Below, piece by piece: positions 46,032 through 54,012 of a DNA stretch of 64,000 bases (the stretch's first letter is position 1; each line of letters starts with the position of its first letter). The notes beneath the pieces were generated by a model. It worked only from the letters and a program-made list of their open reading frames with translations. It was not told the origin of the DNA and did no database searches. This DNA is from Emticicia sp040253585. Lineage in GTDB: Bacteria > Bacteroidota > Bacteroidia > Cytophagales > Spirosomataceae. The position numbers and the translations under genes were made by a program. The DNA lies in contig NZ_JBELAU010000006.1 of NCBI RefSeq assembly GCF_040253585.1, positions 62,001-126,000 on the forward strand. Direction: 5' to 3'.

Positions 46032-46925
46032 ATGAAAAAACATTTGATTACACTCCTTTTCTTACTTTCAAACCTTATCATTTTTGCTCAAAAACAAGCC
46101 GATAAAGAAGAATGGATTTCGCTCTTCAATGGCAAAGACCTTACGGGTTGGGATTTAAAGATTTCGGGACACGAAGTAAACGATAACTACAAAAACACAT
46201 TTTTGGTAGAAGATGGCATGATGCGAGTGAATTATAAGGAATACCAAAACTTCGATAATAAGTATGGACATATTTATTACAAAACACCTTATTCACATTA
46301 TCGAGTGCGTTTTGAGTATCGCTTTCAAGGAAATCAAGTACCAGGCGGAGCATCGTGGAACGTCCGAAATAGTGGAATTATGCTGCATTCACAATCGGCA
46401 GCCAGCAATGGCAAAGACCAAGATTTTCCTGTTTCACTCGAAATGCAACTTTTGGGCGGCCTCGGAAATGGCCCACGCCACACAGGAAACCTCTGCACCC
46501 CTGGAACGATTGTAGATATTGATGGAAAATTACAAACAGCTCACTGTATTGATTCAAAATCAAAAACTTACGATGGTGACCAATGGGTAAAAGCCGAAGC
46601 CATAATGATTGGTAGCAAAGTAGTGCATCATTTGATTGAAGGCGATACAGTTTTGACTTTTCAAAATCCTAAAATTGGCGGTGGGTTTCTTGGTAAACCT
46701 TATGACTATGCGACCGACAAAGTAAAAAATGGCGAAGAATGGGCAAAAAAAGATGGGATGCCACTCGGTGAAGGCTACATTGCATTACAAGCCGAAAGCC
46801 ATGCGATTGACTTCCGCAACATTGAATTATTGAATCTGAAAGGTTGTATGGATAAAAAAGCTTTGAATTTCAAATCATATTATCTTGAGCCAGACAACTC
46901 TACCTGTAAGTATAATAAGAAATAG
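46032..46925 (+). CDS. DUF1080 protein (3-keto-disaccharide hydrolase type)
   Basis: A 297-residue exported protein: a signal peptide (MKKHLITLLFLLSNLIIFA), then a DUF1080 concanavalin-like beta-sandwich opening with WISLFNGKDLTGWDLK and containing FEYRFQGN and NSGIMLHSQ segments. Some members hydrolyse 3-ketoglycosides. The last 30 residues (NLKGCMDKKALNFKSYYLEPDNSTCKYNKK region, with two cysteines) look like a small surface-anchoring or calcium-type motif seen at the ends of secreted Bacteroidota proteins. The ATG at 46032 opens the signal peptide. Confidence 0.85.
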   Translation: MKKHLITLLFLLSNLIIFAQKQADKEEWISLFNGKDLTGWDLKISGHEVNDNYKNTFLVEDGMMRVNYKEYQNFDNKYGHIYYKTPYSHYRVRFEYRFQGNQVPGGASWNVRNSGIMLHSQSAASNGKDQDFPVSLEMQLLGGLGNGPRHTGNLCTPGTIVDIDGKLQTAHCIDSKSKTYDGDQWVKAEAIMIGSKVVHHLIEGDTVLTFQNPKIGGGFLGKPYDYATDKVKNGEEWAKKDGMPLGEGYIALQAESHAIDFRNIELLNLKGCMDKKALNFKSYYLEPDNSTCKYNKK

Positions 46926-47023
46926 TTTTTACTCACCACTAAGGCACGAAGAACACAGAGAGGCACTCAGTGAAACTTCGTACTGGCGTCAACCCGCTTC
47001 TTAGTACCTTAGCGGTAAGAAAA

Positions 47024-47545
47024 CTACAAGTAACGCTCTTTCAAAATATTCAAGTGGTGCAGCTCATGCCCCGCAATAAACCAAGCTAATACACGAGCAT
47101 TAGTTGGCAATTGATTAGCTTTTCCCATTCGACCCAATTCACGCTTGCCCAATGATTTAAAAAACAAAACAGTTGATTTGCGTTGAGTTTTGAATTGTAA
47201 CAATAAACTACGCAAAGATTTTTTATCGAAATTAGTTGCCTTTACGTAATCATCTTCCTCGAAACCCAACAACGATTGTTTTTCGCCACGAGCTACTGAT
47301 AACGCTCTGTAAAGCAAGATTTTTTCAGTGTCAACGATGTGTCCGAGTATTTCGAGCGGTGTCCATTTTCCTTCGGCATAGCGGAAATGCAGTTTTTCTT
47401 CGGGTATATTTTTGAAAAAATTATCCACAATTGAAATATTTTCGGATAAAGTTTTGAGGGCGTCGTCGCCCGTAACTGCTTGAATATAACGATTTTGGTA
47501 CGAATTTACGTCGTACTCGGTGGCGGTAGGTCGAGAAATTTTCAT
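47024..47545 (-). CDS. DinB-family four-helix protein
   Basis: A 173-residue DinB/YfiT-like four-helix bundle. The metal-binding histidines are visible in the segments WTPLEILGHIVDTE and FIAGHELHHLNIL. Members are often thiol-dependent metalloenzymes or have no known substrate. The ATG at 47545 (MKISRPTA) is preferred; an ATG at 47572 would place the start inside the promoter of the tRNA gene. Its start is divergent from tRNA-Asp. Confidence 0.88.
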   Translation of the reverse strand: MKISRPTATEYDVNSYQNRYIQAVTGDDALKTLSENISIVDNFFKNIPEEKLHFRYAEGKWTPLEILGHIVDTEKILLYRALSVARGEKQSLLGFEEDDYVKATNFDKKSLRSLLLQFKTQRKSTVLFFKSLGKRELGRMGKANQLPTNARVLAWFIAGHELHHLNILKERYL

Positions 47546-47563
47546 ATTTTTTTGATTTAAGAC

Positions 47564-47594
47564 TTGACACACAAATATAATAGTTGTACCTTTG
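47564..47594 (+). promoter_or_regulatory. Promoter of the first tRNA-Asp gene
   Basis: TTG (47564-47566), 20 bases, then TACCTTTG (47587-47594). Transcription would begin near 47601, about 44 bases before the tRNA. Confidence 0.72.
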
Positions 47595-47644
47595 CACCAC
47601 GTTAAACAAACAGAGAAATATTTGAATGTTTAGATAATGTAAAT

Positions 47645-47718
47645 GGTTTGGTAGTTCAGCTGGTTAGAATACCTGCCTGTCACGCAGGGGGTCGCGGGTT
47701 CGAGTCCCGTCCAGACCG
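47645..47718 (+). tRNA. tRNA-Asp (GTC)
   Basis: A 74-base cloverleaf. The acceptor stem GGTTTGG pairs with CCAGACC (one G-T pair), the anticodon loop is CTGTCAC with anticodon GTC, and the T arm is CGGGTTCGAGTCCCG. The CCA end is not encoded. Confidence 0.97.
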
Positions 47719-47723
47719 CAAAA

Positions 47724-47747
47724 GCACTCAGCAATGAGTGCTTTTTT
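47724..47747 (+). terminator. Terminator after the first tRNA-Asp
   Basis: GCACTCA-GCAA-TGAGTGC followed by six T residues, five bases after the tRNA. Confidence 0.9.
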
Positions 47748-47862
47748 CATCGAAATTTCAGTCTGAAAATTTAGTTTTAAAGATTTCAACTGGAAAAAGT
47801 AAAATCGTCATTAATTTGACAAAATAGTGAGGAAATATTCAAAAAAAGCCTCAAAAACACTC

Positions 47863-47936
47863 GGTTTGGTAGTTCAGTTGGTTAGAATACATGCCTGTCA
47901 CGCATGGGGTCGCGGGTTCGAATCCCGTCCAGACCG
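47863..47936 (+). tRNA. tRNA-Asp (GTC), second copy, next to the integrase
   Basis: A 74-base near-copy of the tRNA at 47645. Its anticodon stem has CATGC/GCATG in place of CCTGC/GCAGG, a compensated pair change, and single changes occur in the D and T arms. The anticodon is GTC. It sits 145 bases before the integrase gene, so its 3' half is the likely attachment site of the element. Confidence 0.96.
47915..47936 (+). other. Probable left attachment site in the tRNA-Asp 3' end
   Basis: Tyrosine integrases of this kind often use the 3' end of a tRNA gene and leave it intact. No second copy of this tRNA end occurs downstream within the window, so the matching right site would lie beyond 64000. 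Position inferred from context only. Confidence 0.45.
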
Positions 47937-47951
47937 CCGAAAATTAAGTAA

Positions 47952-47989
47952 AAAAATCCCTTGTAATCTTATGGTTGTGAGGGATTTTT
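47952..47989 (+). terminator. Terminator after the second tRNA-Asp
   Basis: AAAAATCCCT (47952-47961) pairs with AGGGATTTTT (47980-47989), giving a ten-base stem that ends in a T run. Confidence 0.75.
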
Positions 47990-47997
47990 AGTTTAGT

Positions 47998-48027
47998 GAT
48001 TCGTGCTGATTCTCGTTGATTCGTGCG
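47998..48027 (+). repeat. Three tandem decamers upstream of the integrase
   Basis: GATTCGTGCT, GATTCTCGTT and GATTCGTGCG follow each other without gaps. They lie between the tRNA and the integrase gene, where arm-type integrase or excisionase sites are expected. Confidence 0.55.
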
Positions 48028-48081
48028 ACTTGTTTTACGAAATGTTTTATGGAAGTTTGGTGCTAAAACCATTCTTTCTTC

Positions 48082-49305
48082 ATGAAACTGCCAACAATTA
48101 CCATTGTTTTTAATCGCCTTAATTCTAAAAACAAAACAGGTATGTACTCACTACATCTCAGAATTACTATAAATAGGAATTCAAAGTACGTACCTATTCC
48201 CCTACCTCAGAAAATTTCTCCCTCAGACTGGAATGCCAAACACAAGGGAGATTGCTATGTCAAAAACTCACATCCATTTGCTTTTGAAATCAATCAAAAA
48301 ATAATTGATATGAAAAATAAAGCAAACGACGTAATTAAAAGGCATTATTTACAGAATAAGTCTATCACATTTGATGCCATACTACAACAGCTTAACAGAA
48401 ACTCGACTAAACTGACTTTTAATCAATTCGCAGCAGAGTATATTAAGAATCCAAAAGAGAAATTTGAATTAGCTACTATTACTAAATACAATACATTTTT
48501 AAAGCATCTTAATGATTTCAACAAACAAGTCCAATTCAATGACTTATCTCCCGAATTGGTGGTCAATTTTAGGACACATTTGGAAGTAAAACTTAATTTG
48601 GCTGGCAGCACAATGAAATCTTATTTCGATAAATTTAAAAAGATTGTCAATCAGGCAGAGCGAGAAGGTTATTTAGATTATCAGCAAACAAGGTTTTTGT
48701 TTACTGATGCTAAGATTAAGGTGAATGAAGCCAGTAGAACTTTCCTTGAAATCGAAGAGATTCAGCGTTTAATTCAATTAAATTTCAAACAGGAGGAGCA
48801 ACATTTAGAACGAGACCGAGATTTGTTTTTATTCCAAATTTATACGGGATTGTATTATAATGACCTCAAAATCCTAAAAAAAGAACAACTTAATGAAAAA
48901 AAGGGTGTTGGCTTCTTTTTGATTTCACGACGAGATAAAAATAATAACAAGACGATTATTCCGCTTTATAAATTTCCAAATTCATTAAGAATAATAGAGA
49001 AGTATGGCTCTATTGATAAGGATGATGAATTAGTATTTGATGCAAAGTATATCATTGAAGACCAACCCTACAATAGAAACCTAAAAGAGTTAGGGGTTAA
49101 AGCCAATATCAAAAAGAACATTTCCAACAAAGTGGCAAGACACACGAATGCTCAATTATGGATTCGTTACGGAACAGCTCGTGAAGTAGTTTCGAAGATG
49201 ATGGGCCATGTTAAAAGCGAAACGACGGAAGAATATTTCAAGATAAATATTAATGATGTTGAAGAAGGTGTTAAACACGTAAATTTCAAAGATTTAGGAC
49301 TATGA
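48082..49305 (+). CDS. Tyrosine site-specific integrase with altered active site
   Basis: A 407-residue recombinase: an N-terminal arm-binding region (about 1-105), a SAM-like core-binding domain (about 110-205) and a catalytic domain (about 220-390). The nucleophile is Tyr385 in TTEEYFK, with His376 in MGHVKSE and Arg353/His354 in VARHTNA. The position of the first catalytic Arg is Tyr258 (TGLYYNDL), and the box II His is Lys350. Loss of the first Arg is also known in the CTnDOT integrase group. It is next to tRNA-Asp, and its last bases overlap the following gene (ATGA). Confidence 0.92.
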   Translation: MKLPTITIVFNRLNSKNKTGMYSLHLRITINRNSKYVPIPLPQKISPSDWNAKHKGDCYVKNSHPFAFEINQKIIDMKNKANDVIKRHYLQNKSITFDAILQQLNRNSTKLTFNQFAAEYIKNPKEKFELATITKYNTFLKHLNDFNKQVQFNDLSPELVVNFRTHLEVKLNLAGSTMKSYFDKFKKIVNQAEREGYLDYQQTRFLFTDAKIKVNEASRTFLEIEEIQRLIQLNFKQEEQHLERDRDLFLFQIYTGLYYNDLKILKKEQLNEKKGVGFFLISRRDKNNNKTIIPLYKFPNSLRIIEKYGSIDKDDELVFDAKYIIEDQPYNRNLKELGVKANIKKNISNKVARHTNAQLWIRYGTAREVVSKMMGHVKSETTEEYFKININDVEEGVKHVNFKDLGL

Positions 49306-50237
49306 TAAATCTTAATATCTTAAATAAAAAACCTAAGAAGTTATCTATTAAGTTTTACCTTCGTAGAGATATATCTCCTATTGTTTATACTCTACATGGT
49401 TCTAATGATACCTATTATCACCTTTATATTGAATTTATTTACAGAAGAAAAGTTAATAAATGTAAAAGCAGGTATTTTCAATTTGTGGCAAATGATAGTT
49501 ATGTATATTCTTTCATCAGAGGATTTGAAGATAGTGGTTTAAAGGGCTATAACATTTATGGAATTAAAGAAAGCGTATTTACAGATGATGTGTATGCAAT
49601 AATTAATAATGATATAGAAGTAGATTTTACTCAAAGAAAATATAATTTACTTGAGTTGCTATTTATCGAAAAGCAACACCTTAAATATCTATTTCAAATG
49701 TTATTTGAAATAGATGAAGAAAATTTCACCTTGTCAAGGGTTTCAGAAGGCTATCAAAATAGCTTAAAGTTTATGTTTGACTATTTTGATTTAGTTATTA
49801 AAGAACTACTGCAAAACAAAATTAATTCTATACTTCCATTTTTTCCACTTCTTAACACAAAAGAAAAGTTCACTATACTTTCAACTAAATTATCTCAAAC
49901 GCTATCAACTTTAGATAGAAGCCATCAAGCTTTAGAAAATGCAGACATTGATTCTATATATAGATATGTTAAGTTATTAAATGTTATCAATATATTATGT
50001 GAACGTTATTTGGTATTTGATTTCAAAATTAGTGATTCTAAAGGTATGACATTACCAATTTGGTGCGTTGATAATCATTCTGAAAAACTAAAAGAATATA
50101 TTTATTTACAAACATTGAAGTTTGGCTTTGAAGATTATTCTAAAAATGAAATAGAAAGTACATTTGATTTTATACTTAGCGAAGTACACGATAGAGTTCA
50201 AAAAGATTTATCAATAGTATTAGACTGCTTTAAATAA
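49302..50237 (+). CDS. Unknown accessory protein of the element
   Basis: A 311-residue protein with no motif I recognise. It is rich in Lys, Tyr, Asn and Phe, has no signal peptide or membrane helix, and appears to be a beta-rich N-terminal part followed by helices from about residue 110. It overlaps the integrase gene by four bases, so it is co-translated with it. Its DNA is more AT-rich than the chromosomal genes, in line with recent transfer. Confidence 0.65.
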   Translation: MINLNILNKKPKKLSIKFYLRRDISPIVYTLHGSNDTYYHLYIEFIYRRKVNKCKSRYFQFVANDSYVYSFIRGFEDSGLKGYNIYGIKESVFTDDVYAIINNDIEVDFTQRKYNLLELLFIEKQHLKYLFQMLFEIDEENFTLSRVSEGYQNSLKFMFDYFDLVIKELLQNKINSILPFFPLLNTKEKFTILSTKLSQTLSTLDRSHQALENADIDSIYRYVKLLNVINILCERYLVFDFKISDSKGMTLPIWCVDNHSEKLKEYIYLQTLKFGFEDYSKNEIESTFDFILSEVHDRVQKDLSIVLDCFK

Positions 50238-50277
50238 TTTTTTTACCAAAAATGTTTTCCAACTGGAAAGCATTTTC

Positions 50278-50285
50278 TATATTTG
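50278..50285 (+). promoter_or_regulatory. Probable promoter of the excisionase-like gene
   Basis: TATATTTG is a good -7 element 26 bases before the ATG. A small dyad, TTTCC-AACT-GGAAA (50256-50269), lies where a -33 element would be and could be an operator. Confidence 0.45.
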
Positions 50286-50310
50286 TAAAAACTTATAAAA
50301 ATTAACAGAA

Positions 50311-50601
50311 ATGAACTCCACAACAATTCCTCAAATCATAATGATTCCCGAACAGGAATTAAAACAAATCAAAGAGACTCAAGGAAAAATTCTTGAAAAA
50401 TTAGAAAGTCTTCAAACAAGAGAAATACCACAATCGCCCTACATCACAGCGATAGAATTTATGGAAGCTGTTAGAATACGAAGAACAAAATTTGACCATT
50501 TAGTAGCTACCAACCAGATAAAAACCTTGAAGAAATCAAGGAAAATATATGTTCCGACGAGCGAAATATCAAAATTCTTTTCCGACCCAAGCATAAAATA
50601 A
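50311..50601 (+). CDS. Excisionase-like helix-turn-helix protein
   Basis: A 96-residue protein with a MerR/excisionase-type HTH in its second half (ITAIEFMEAVRIRRTKFDHLVATNQIKTLKKSRKIYVP, seen as a helix-turn-helix followed by a small wing) and a coiled N-terminal helix. Small proteins of this type in mobile elements direct excision or control early genes. It has its own promoter region and a hairpin after it. It stands between the integrase and the replication gene. Confidence 0.75.
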   Translation: MNSTTIPQIIMIPEQELKQIKETQGKILEKLESLQTREIPQSPYITAIEFMEAVRIRRTKFDHLVATNQIKTLKKSRKIYVPTSEISKFFSDPSIK

Positions 50602-50604
50602 AAA

Positions 50605-50635
50605 AACGCAAGTTCGGGCAAACTTGCGTTAAAAT
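50605..50635. terminator. Hairpin after the excisionase-like gene
   Basis: AACGCAAGTT (50605-50614) pairs perfectly with AACTTGCGTT (50621-50630), with a six-base loop. The A run is on the left, so it would terminate best on the minus strand. Confidence 0.6.
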
Positions 50636-50720
50636 AATTTCTTGAGCTACAAGAAAGAATCTGGTGCGAATATAACCAGTTTCTTTAGAATTCCCATGTT
50701 CAAAAGTAAAAAAAGGTTAT

Positions 50721-53387
50721 ATGAATCAACATTTTTCATTTTGCAAAGGTGGTATAAAAAGCCACACTCCCGATTCCGACATTGGAATTGAAAATGCTTT
50801 TGCATTAATCAATTCTGATACCTACAAAGAGCAAATTCTTTCGATTAGGACTACGACAGATAAACGACTACAATCTCAACAAAAAAGCAAATTAGACTAT
50901 TTTATCTTTTCTGGTACTTTTTCTACTCGGAAAGCAGCGGGGTTAATTTCTCATAGTGGGCTGATATGCTTAGATTTTGACAATATCGAAAATGTTGAAG
51001 AAGTCAAAAAGAAAATCTACGCTAATGAATTTGTTGTTTTAGGCTTCGTCAGCCCTTCGGGAAATGGTTTAAAAATTATCGTTAGAATTAACATTACAGA
51101 TAACGCTGCCGCTTGGCAACAATTATTTGAGTATTTCAAGCAAAAATATACTATTGAAGCTGATAAATCAGGCAAAGATGTTTGCCGAGCGTGTTTTGTA
51201 AGTTATGATACCACAGCTTATTTTAACTCAAATGCCAAAGTTTTTGAAGTAAAAAAAGTAAAGCAAGCTCCCCTATTTGAAAATTGGCAATCGGAACTGA
51301 CAAGAGCCAAACGAGTAGTTGAACGAATTACCGATGAACGTATAGACATTACGGATAATTATAATGCATGGGTAAATATTGGTTTTGCACTTGCTACATT
51401 TGGCGAAGATGGTAGAGAATTATTTCATTTGACAAGTCAAATGAATGCTCAATATAATAGCGAAGACACAAATAAAAAATTTGATAATTTACTGACCACA
51501 GGACGTTTTACCAGCCCTGCTTATTTCTTCAAACGTGCGAAAGAATGTGGTGTTACCATCACTAAAAACCAAAATGCTCAACCAGAAACTCAGGTAATCA
51601 AAAATGAAGAAACCTACACAAATGGCATTGTAACGTATGATTTACAAGATTATCAAATTTTGATAAGAGCAGGTCAATCAAGAATAGTAGTTGCCGAAGG
51701 CTTTTTGCTTTATATCAAGTATCAAACAACCGACGAAAATGAGCAATATACTTGGGTGTTAGAATTGCGAGTGCCTGACGGAAACCCCATTTATATTGAA
51801 GTTACGCATGATGATTTATTTGAGCCAAAAAGCCTTGAAAAAATACTTGGAGCAAAACGCCTAAGTATGAGTATCAATTATCAACAATTGCAGAAACTAC
51901 GAACATTTTTGTTCACTTGCACCAAGTTTCCCAATGCTATCAAAGTACTTCGTTATGGCTTGCATCCAGCAACGGAGCTTTACTTTTTTGCTAATTGTGC
52001 CATTACAAAAACTGGAGAAATCTTACATCCCGATTCCTTTGGTATTCTAAAATATCAAGATATTTATCTATCAGTTCCTCAAGTCAATCGAGGTCAGGTA
52101 TCGCCATTTACCTACGTTGACAATCATGTAACTTTTGATGAATGGTATTTACTTTTCAGTAAGGCACAGAGGGAAGAAATGACCTTTCTTTCCACCTCTT
52201 TCATGCTTTTCTCACTTTTCCGAGATATTGGAATCAAAGAAAATGGTTTTTCACCGATGCTTTACATTTATGGTATCGCTGGTACAGCCAAAAGCACTTT
52301 ATTTCTCCACCTAAATTATATTTTCGGTACAGATGGAAAAGCAATGGGAGTCAATTTAAAAGGCAGAAACACCGAGCCTGCTTTTGTGGCTAAAATCGAA
52401 CAACGACACAATGGGTATCAGTTCGGTGATGAATACAAGCCAAATCATCCTTTAACTCCCCTATTTCAAGCCAGTTACGACAACAAAGCCTATTCTAAAA
52501 TGAATATGTCATCGAAAGGCTATTTAGACACGACCGATTTAGTGCCAAAATGTACGATTGGATTTGCTTCAAATTTTTTGCCTGATTTGCCAAATGATGA
52601 GCCATTTTTTAGCCGTTTAGTGATGTTAGTCAATAATAATCGTAACAGAACAGAGGAACAGAAAAAAGCATTTCGAGAGCTTTTAGTCATGCAGGAAAAA
52701 GGCATAACCTCGATTGTTTGTGAGATTTGGCAGTACCGAGATTTAATAAAAAAGGAATTTAGAAAGAATTATCATCTCTTGAAAAATGCGTTAGAAAAGC
52801 ACTTTGAAAGTCATCAAATTGGTAATCCTCGCTATTTCTATAATATCGCTCAGATTTTGACTGTTCCATACATTCTTTCGATTCACGGAAAAATAGCTTT
52901 ATGTGAAGCCACAAACGAGCAAGATTTATTAACTGAGTTTATTAATCGAAGTGAAACTTCCATTCTGATTTCGGAGCGTTTGGTTCAAGAAAAATCAGCT
53001 TTACGAGAGTTTTTTGATTGTATTCAAGAGCTTTTCGATAAGGGACAAATCTATGAATCAGTACATTACAGACTTGAGAATCAGGACATTATTATTAACC
53101 TACAAAGGCTTTATCAAAAATTTGTTGGAGAATTTAAAAAACAAAACCGCTTTGAATTGCAACCTCCAAGTATTCAAACGCTTCAAGATGAAATTTTAGC
53201 GATACTTGGTTTGGATTCTCAGAGTGAAGAAGTGAGAAACAATTTCTTTAGAAAACTACGATTTACGAATGAAATAGAGAGAAACAAAACTGATTTTATT
53301 CGTAATTCTTTCAAAATTAATTATCTGTTTTTACAAAACACTTTTGGTCTTGATTTTACATTTTATCGAACTGATTCAAAAAAATAG
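50721..53387 (+). CDS. VirE-N / PriCT / helicase replication protein
   Basis: An 888-residue multidomain protein typical of Bacteroidota mobilizable elements. Residues about 55-180 resemble the VirE N-terminal/BT4734-like domain (LICLDFDNIE, then FVSPSGNGLKIIVR), a primase-like fold. A PriCT-2-like helical domain follows (about 208-280), then an ATPase with Walker A GIAGTAKS (518-525). Such proteins prime and unwind element DNA. The iteron-like cluster lies immediately downstream, as a probable origin. No membrane segment is present. Confidence 0.85.
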   Translation: MNQHFSFCKGGIKSHTPDSDIGIENAFALINSDTYKEQILSIRTTTDKRLQSQQKSKLDYFIFSGTFSTRKAAGLISHSGLICLDFDNIENVEEVKKKIYANEFVVLGFVSPSGNGLKIIVRINITDNAAAWQQLFEYFKQKYTIEADKSGKDVCRACFVSYDTTAYFNSNAKVFEVKKVKQAPLFENWQSELTRAKRVVERITDERIDITDNYNAWVNIGFALATFGEDGRELFHLTSQMNAQYNSEDTNKKFDNLLTTGRFTSPAYFFKRAKECGVTITKNQNAQPETQVIKNEETYTNGIVTYDLQDYQILIRAGQSRIVVAEGFLLYIKYQTTDENEQYTWVLELRVPDGNPIYIEVTHDDLFEPKSLEKILGAKRLSMSINYQQLQKLRTFLFTCTKFPNAIKVLRYGLHPATELYFFANCAITKTGEILHPDSFGILKYQDIYLSVPQVNRGQVSPFTYVDNHVTFDEWYLLFSKAQREEMTFLSTSFMLFSLFRDIGIKENGFSPMLYIYGIAGTAKSTLFLHLNYIFGTDGKAMGVNLKGRNTEPAFVAKIEQRHNGYQFGDEYKPNHPLTPLFQASYDNKAYSKMNMSSKGYLDTTDLVPKCTIGFASNFLPDLPNDEPFFSRLVMLVNNNRNRTEEQKKAFRELLVMQEKGITSIVCEIWQYRDLIKKEFRKNYHLLKNALEKHFESHQIGNPRYFYNIAQILTVPYILSIHGKIALCEATNEQDLLTEFINRSETSILISERLVQEKSALREFFDCIQELFDKGQIYESVHYRLENQDIIINLQRLYQKFVGEFKKQNRFELQPPSIQTLQDEILAILGLDSQSEEVRNNFFRKLRFTNEIERNKTDFIRNSFKINYLFLQNTFGLDFTFYRTDSKK

Positions 53388-53396
53388 CTTTTTTTA

Positions 53397-53611
53397 TGCC
53401 ACGTTGCCACACTTGAATAAATACTAACATAAACCAATAATTATTAATTACTTATATAAATAATTCTTGTGGCATTTCCGTGGCAAATACGTGGCATTTG
53501 TGGCATCGTGGCAGACCTGCCACAAAGATGCCACGCAGAGTTTACTCGTAAAGACTTGGCTATAAGAGTCTTATAACTAATGTGGCATAAAAAAGTGGCG
53601 TGGCACGCCAC
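53397..53611. repeat. Iteron-like cluster of GTGGCA/TGCCAC hexamers (possible origin)
   Basis: Eleven exact copies in 215 bases. Forward GTGGCA begins at 53469, 53480, 53491, 53500, 53508, 53582 and 53600. Reverse TGCCAC begins at 53397, 53405, 53518 and 53529. Most neighbours are 8-11 bases apart, close to one helical turn. The right end is a near-palindrome, GTGGCGTG-G-CACGCCAC (53595-53611). An AT-rich stretch (53411-53468) sits between the first two copies and the main array. This organisation resembles an iteron origin of replication. Confidence 0.68.
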
Positions 53612-53646
53612 AAGAGGGTAAAAAATATTTTAAAACGTAAAAATAA

Positions 53647-54012
53647 ATGACCAAAGACCTACTAATCGAACTCTATCGCCAACAAGACCGAAGGCGTAAA
53701 AGGGTACTCTATGATTTATTTAGTGATACCATTCAAATCAATGCTTCACTTCATTTTATCGCTCAGATGATTAACAAAGAATTGGGTGTTGAAGGCTTAA
53801 TAACACAAGACGACATAAAATATTGTCGTCATTACTTCAAGGATACAAAAATACAAGTCAAAGCTCGATTGCCAGAAATTCCCAAACGACATCCTATTCC
53901 TGACAAAAAGAATGAAACAAGCCGTAGCGACGGTCACTCAAAAGAAATCAACTGGACAAATCCAGACGAAGTAAATCTTAATCAAGTAATCAAATCTAAA
54001 TTTTCAAAATAA
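53647..54012 (+). CDS. Unknown small basic protein upstream of ParA-like gene
   Basis: A 121-residue protein, basic and helical in the first 80 residues, with a disordered charged tail. It has no family that I recognise. It starts 36 bases after the iteron-like cluster and its stop codon shares one base with the start of the ParA-like gene (TAATG). The position, size and charge fit a DNA-binding partner of ParA or a copy-control protein, but this is inference. Confidence 0.6.
   Translation: MTKDLLIELYRQQDRRRKRVLYDLFSDTIQINASLHFIAQMINKELGVEGLITQDDIKYCRHYFKDTKIQVKARLPEIPKRHPIPDKKNETSRSDGHSKEINWTNPDEVNLNQVIKSKFSK

Noticed and set aside
47645..47718. First tRNA-Asp as an element attachment site
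   Set aside because: It has its own promoter and terminator, and its differences from the second copy are spread over the D arm and anticodon stem. That fits two genes, not a repeat made by integration.
47784..47799. CAACTGGAAA shared between the tRNA spacer and the region before the excisionase-like gene (50259)
   Set aside because: Only ten bases are shared, and within 64 kb of AT-rich DNA such matches are expected by chance.
47998..48027. Tandem decamers as the start of a CRISPR array
   Set aside because: Units are directly adjacent without spacers and imperfect; they fit protein-binding sites better.
53397..53611. GTGGCA repeats as a CRISPR array
   Set aside because: The unit is only six bases, spacing is 8-11 bases and orientations are mixed. 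A CRISPR array needs repeats of about 24-40 bases with unique spacers of similar length.
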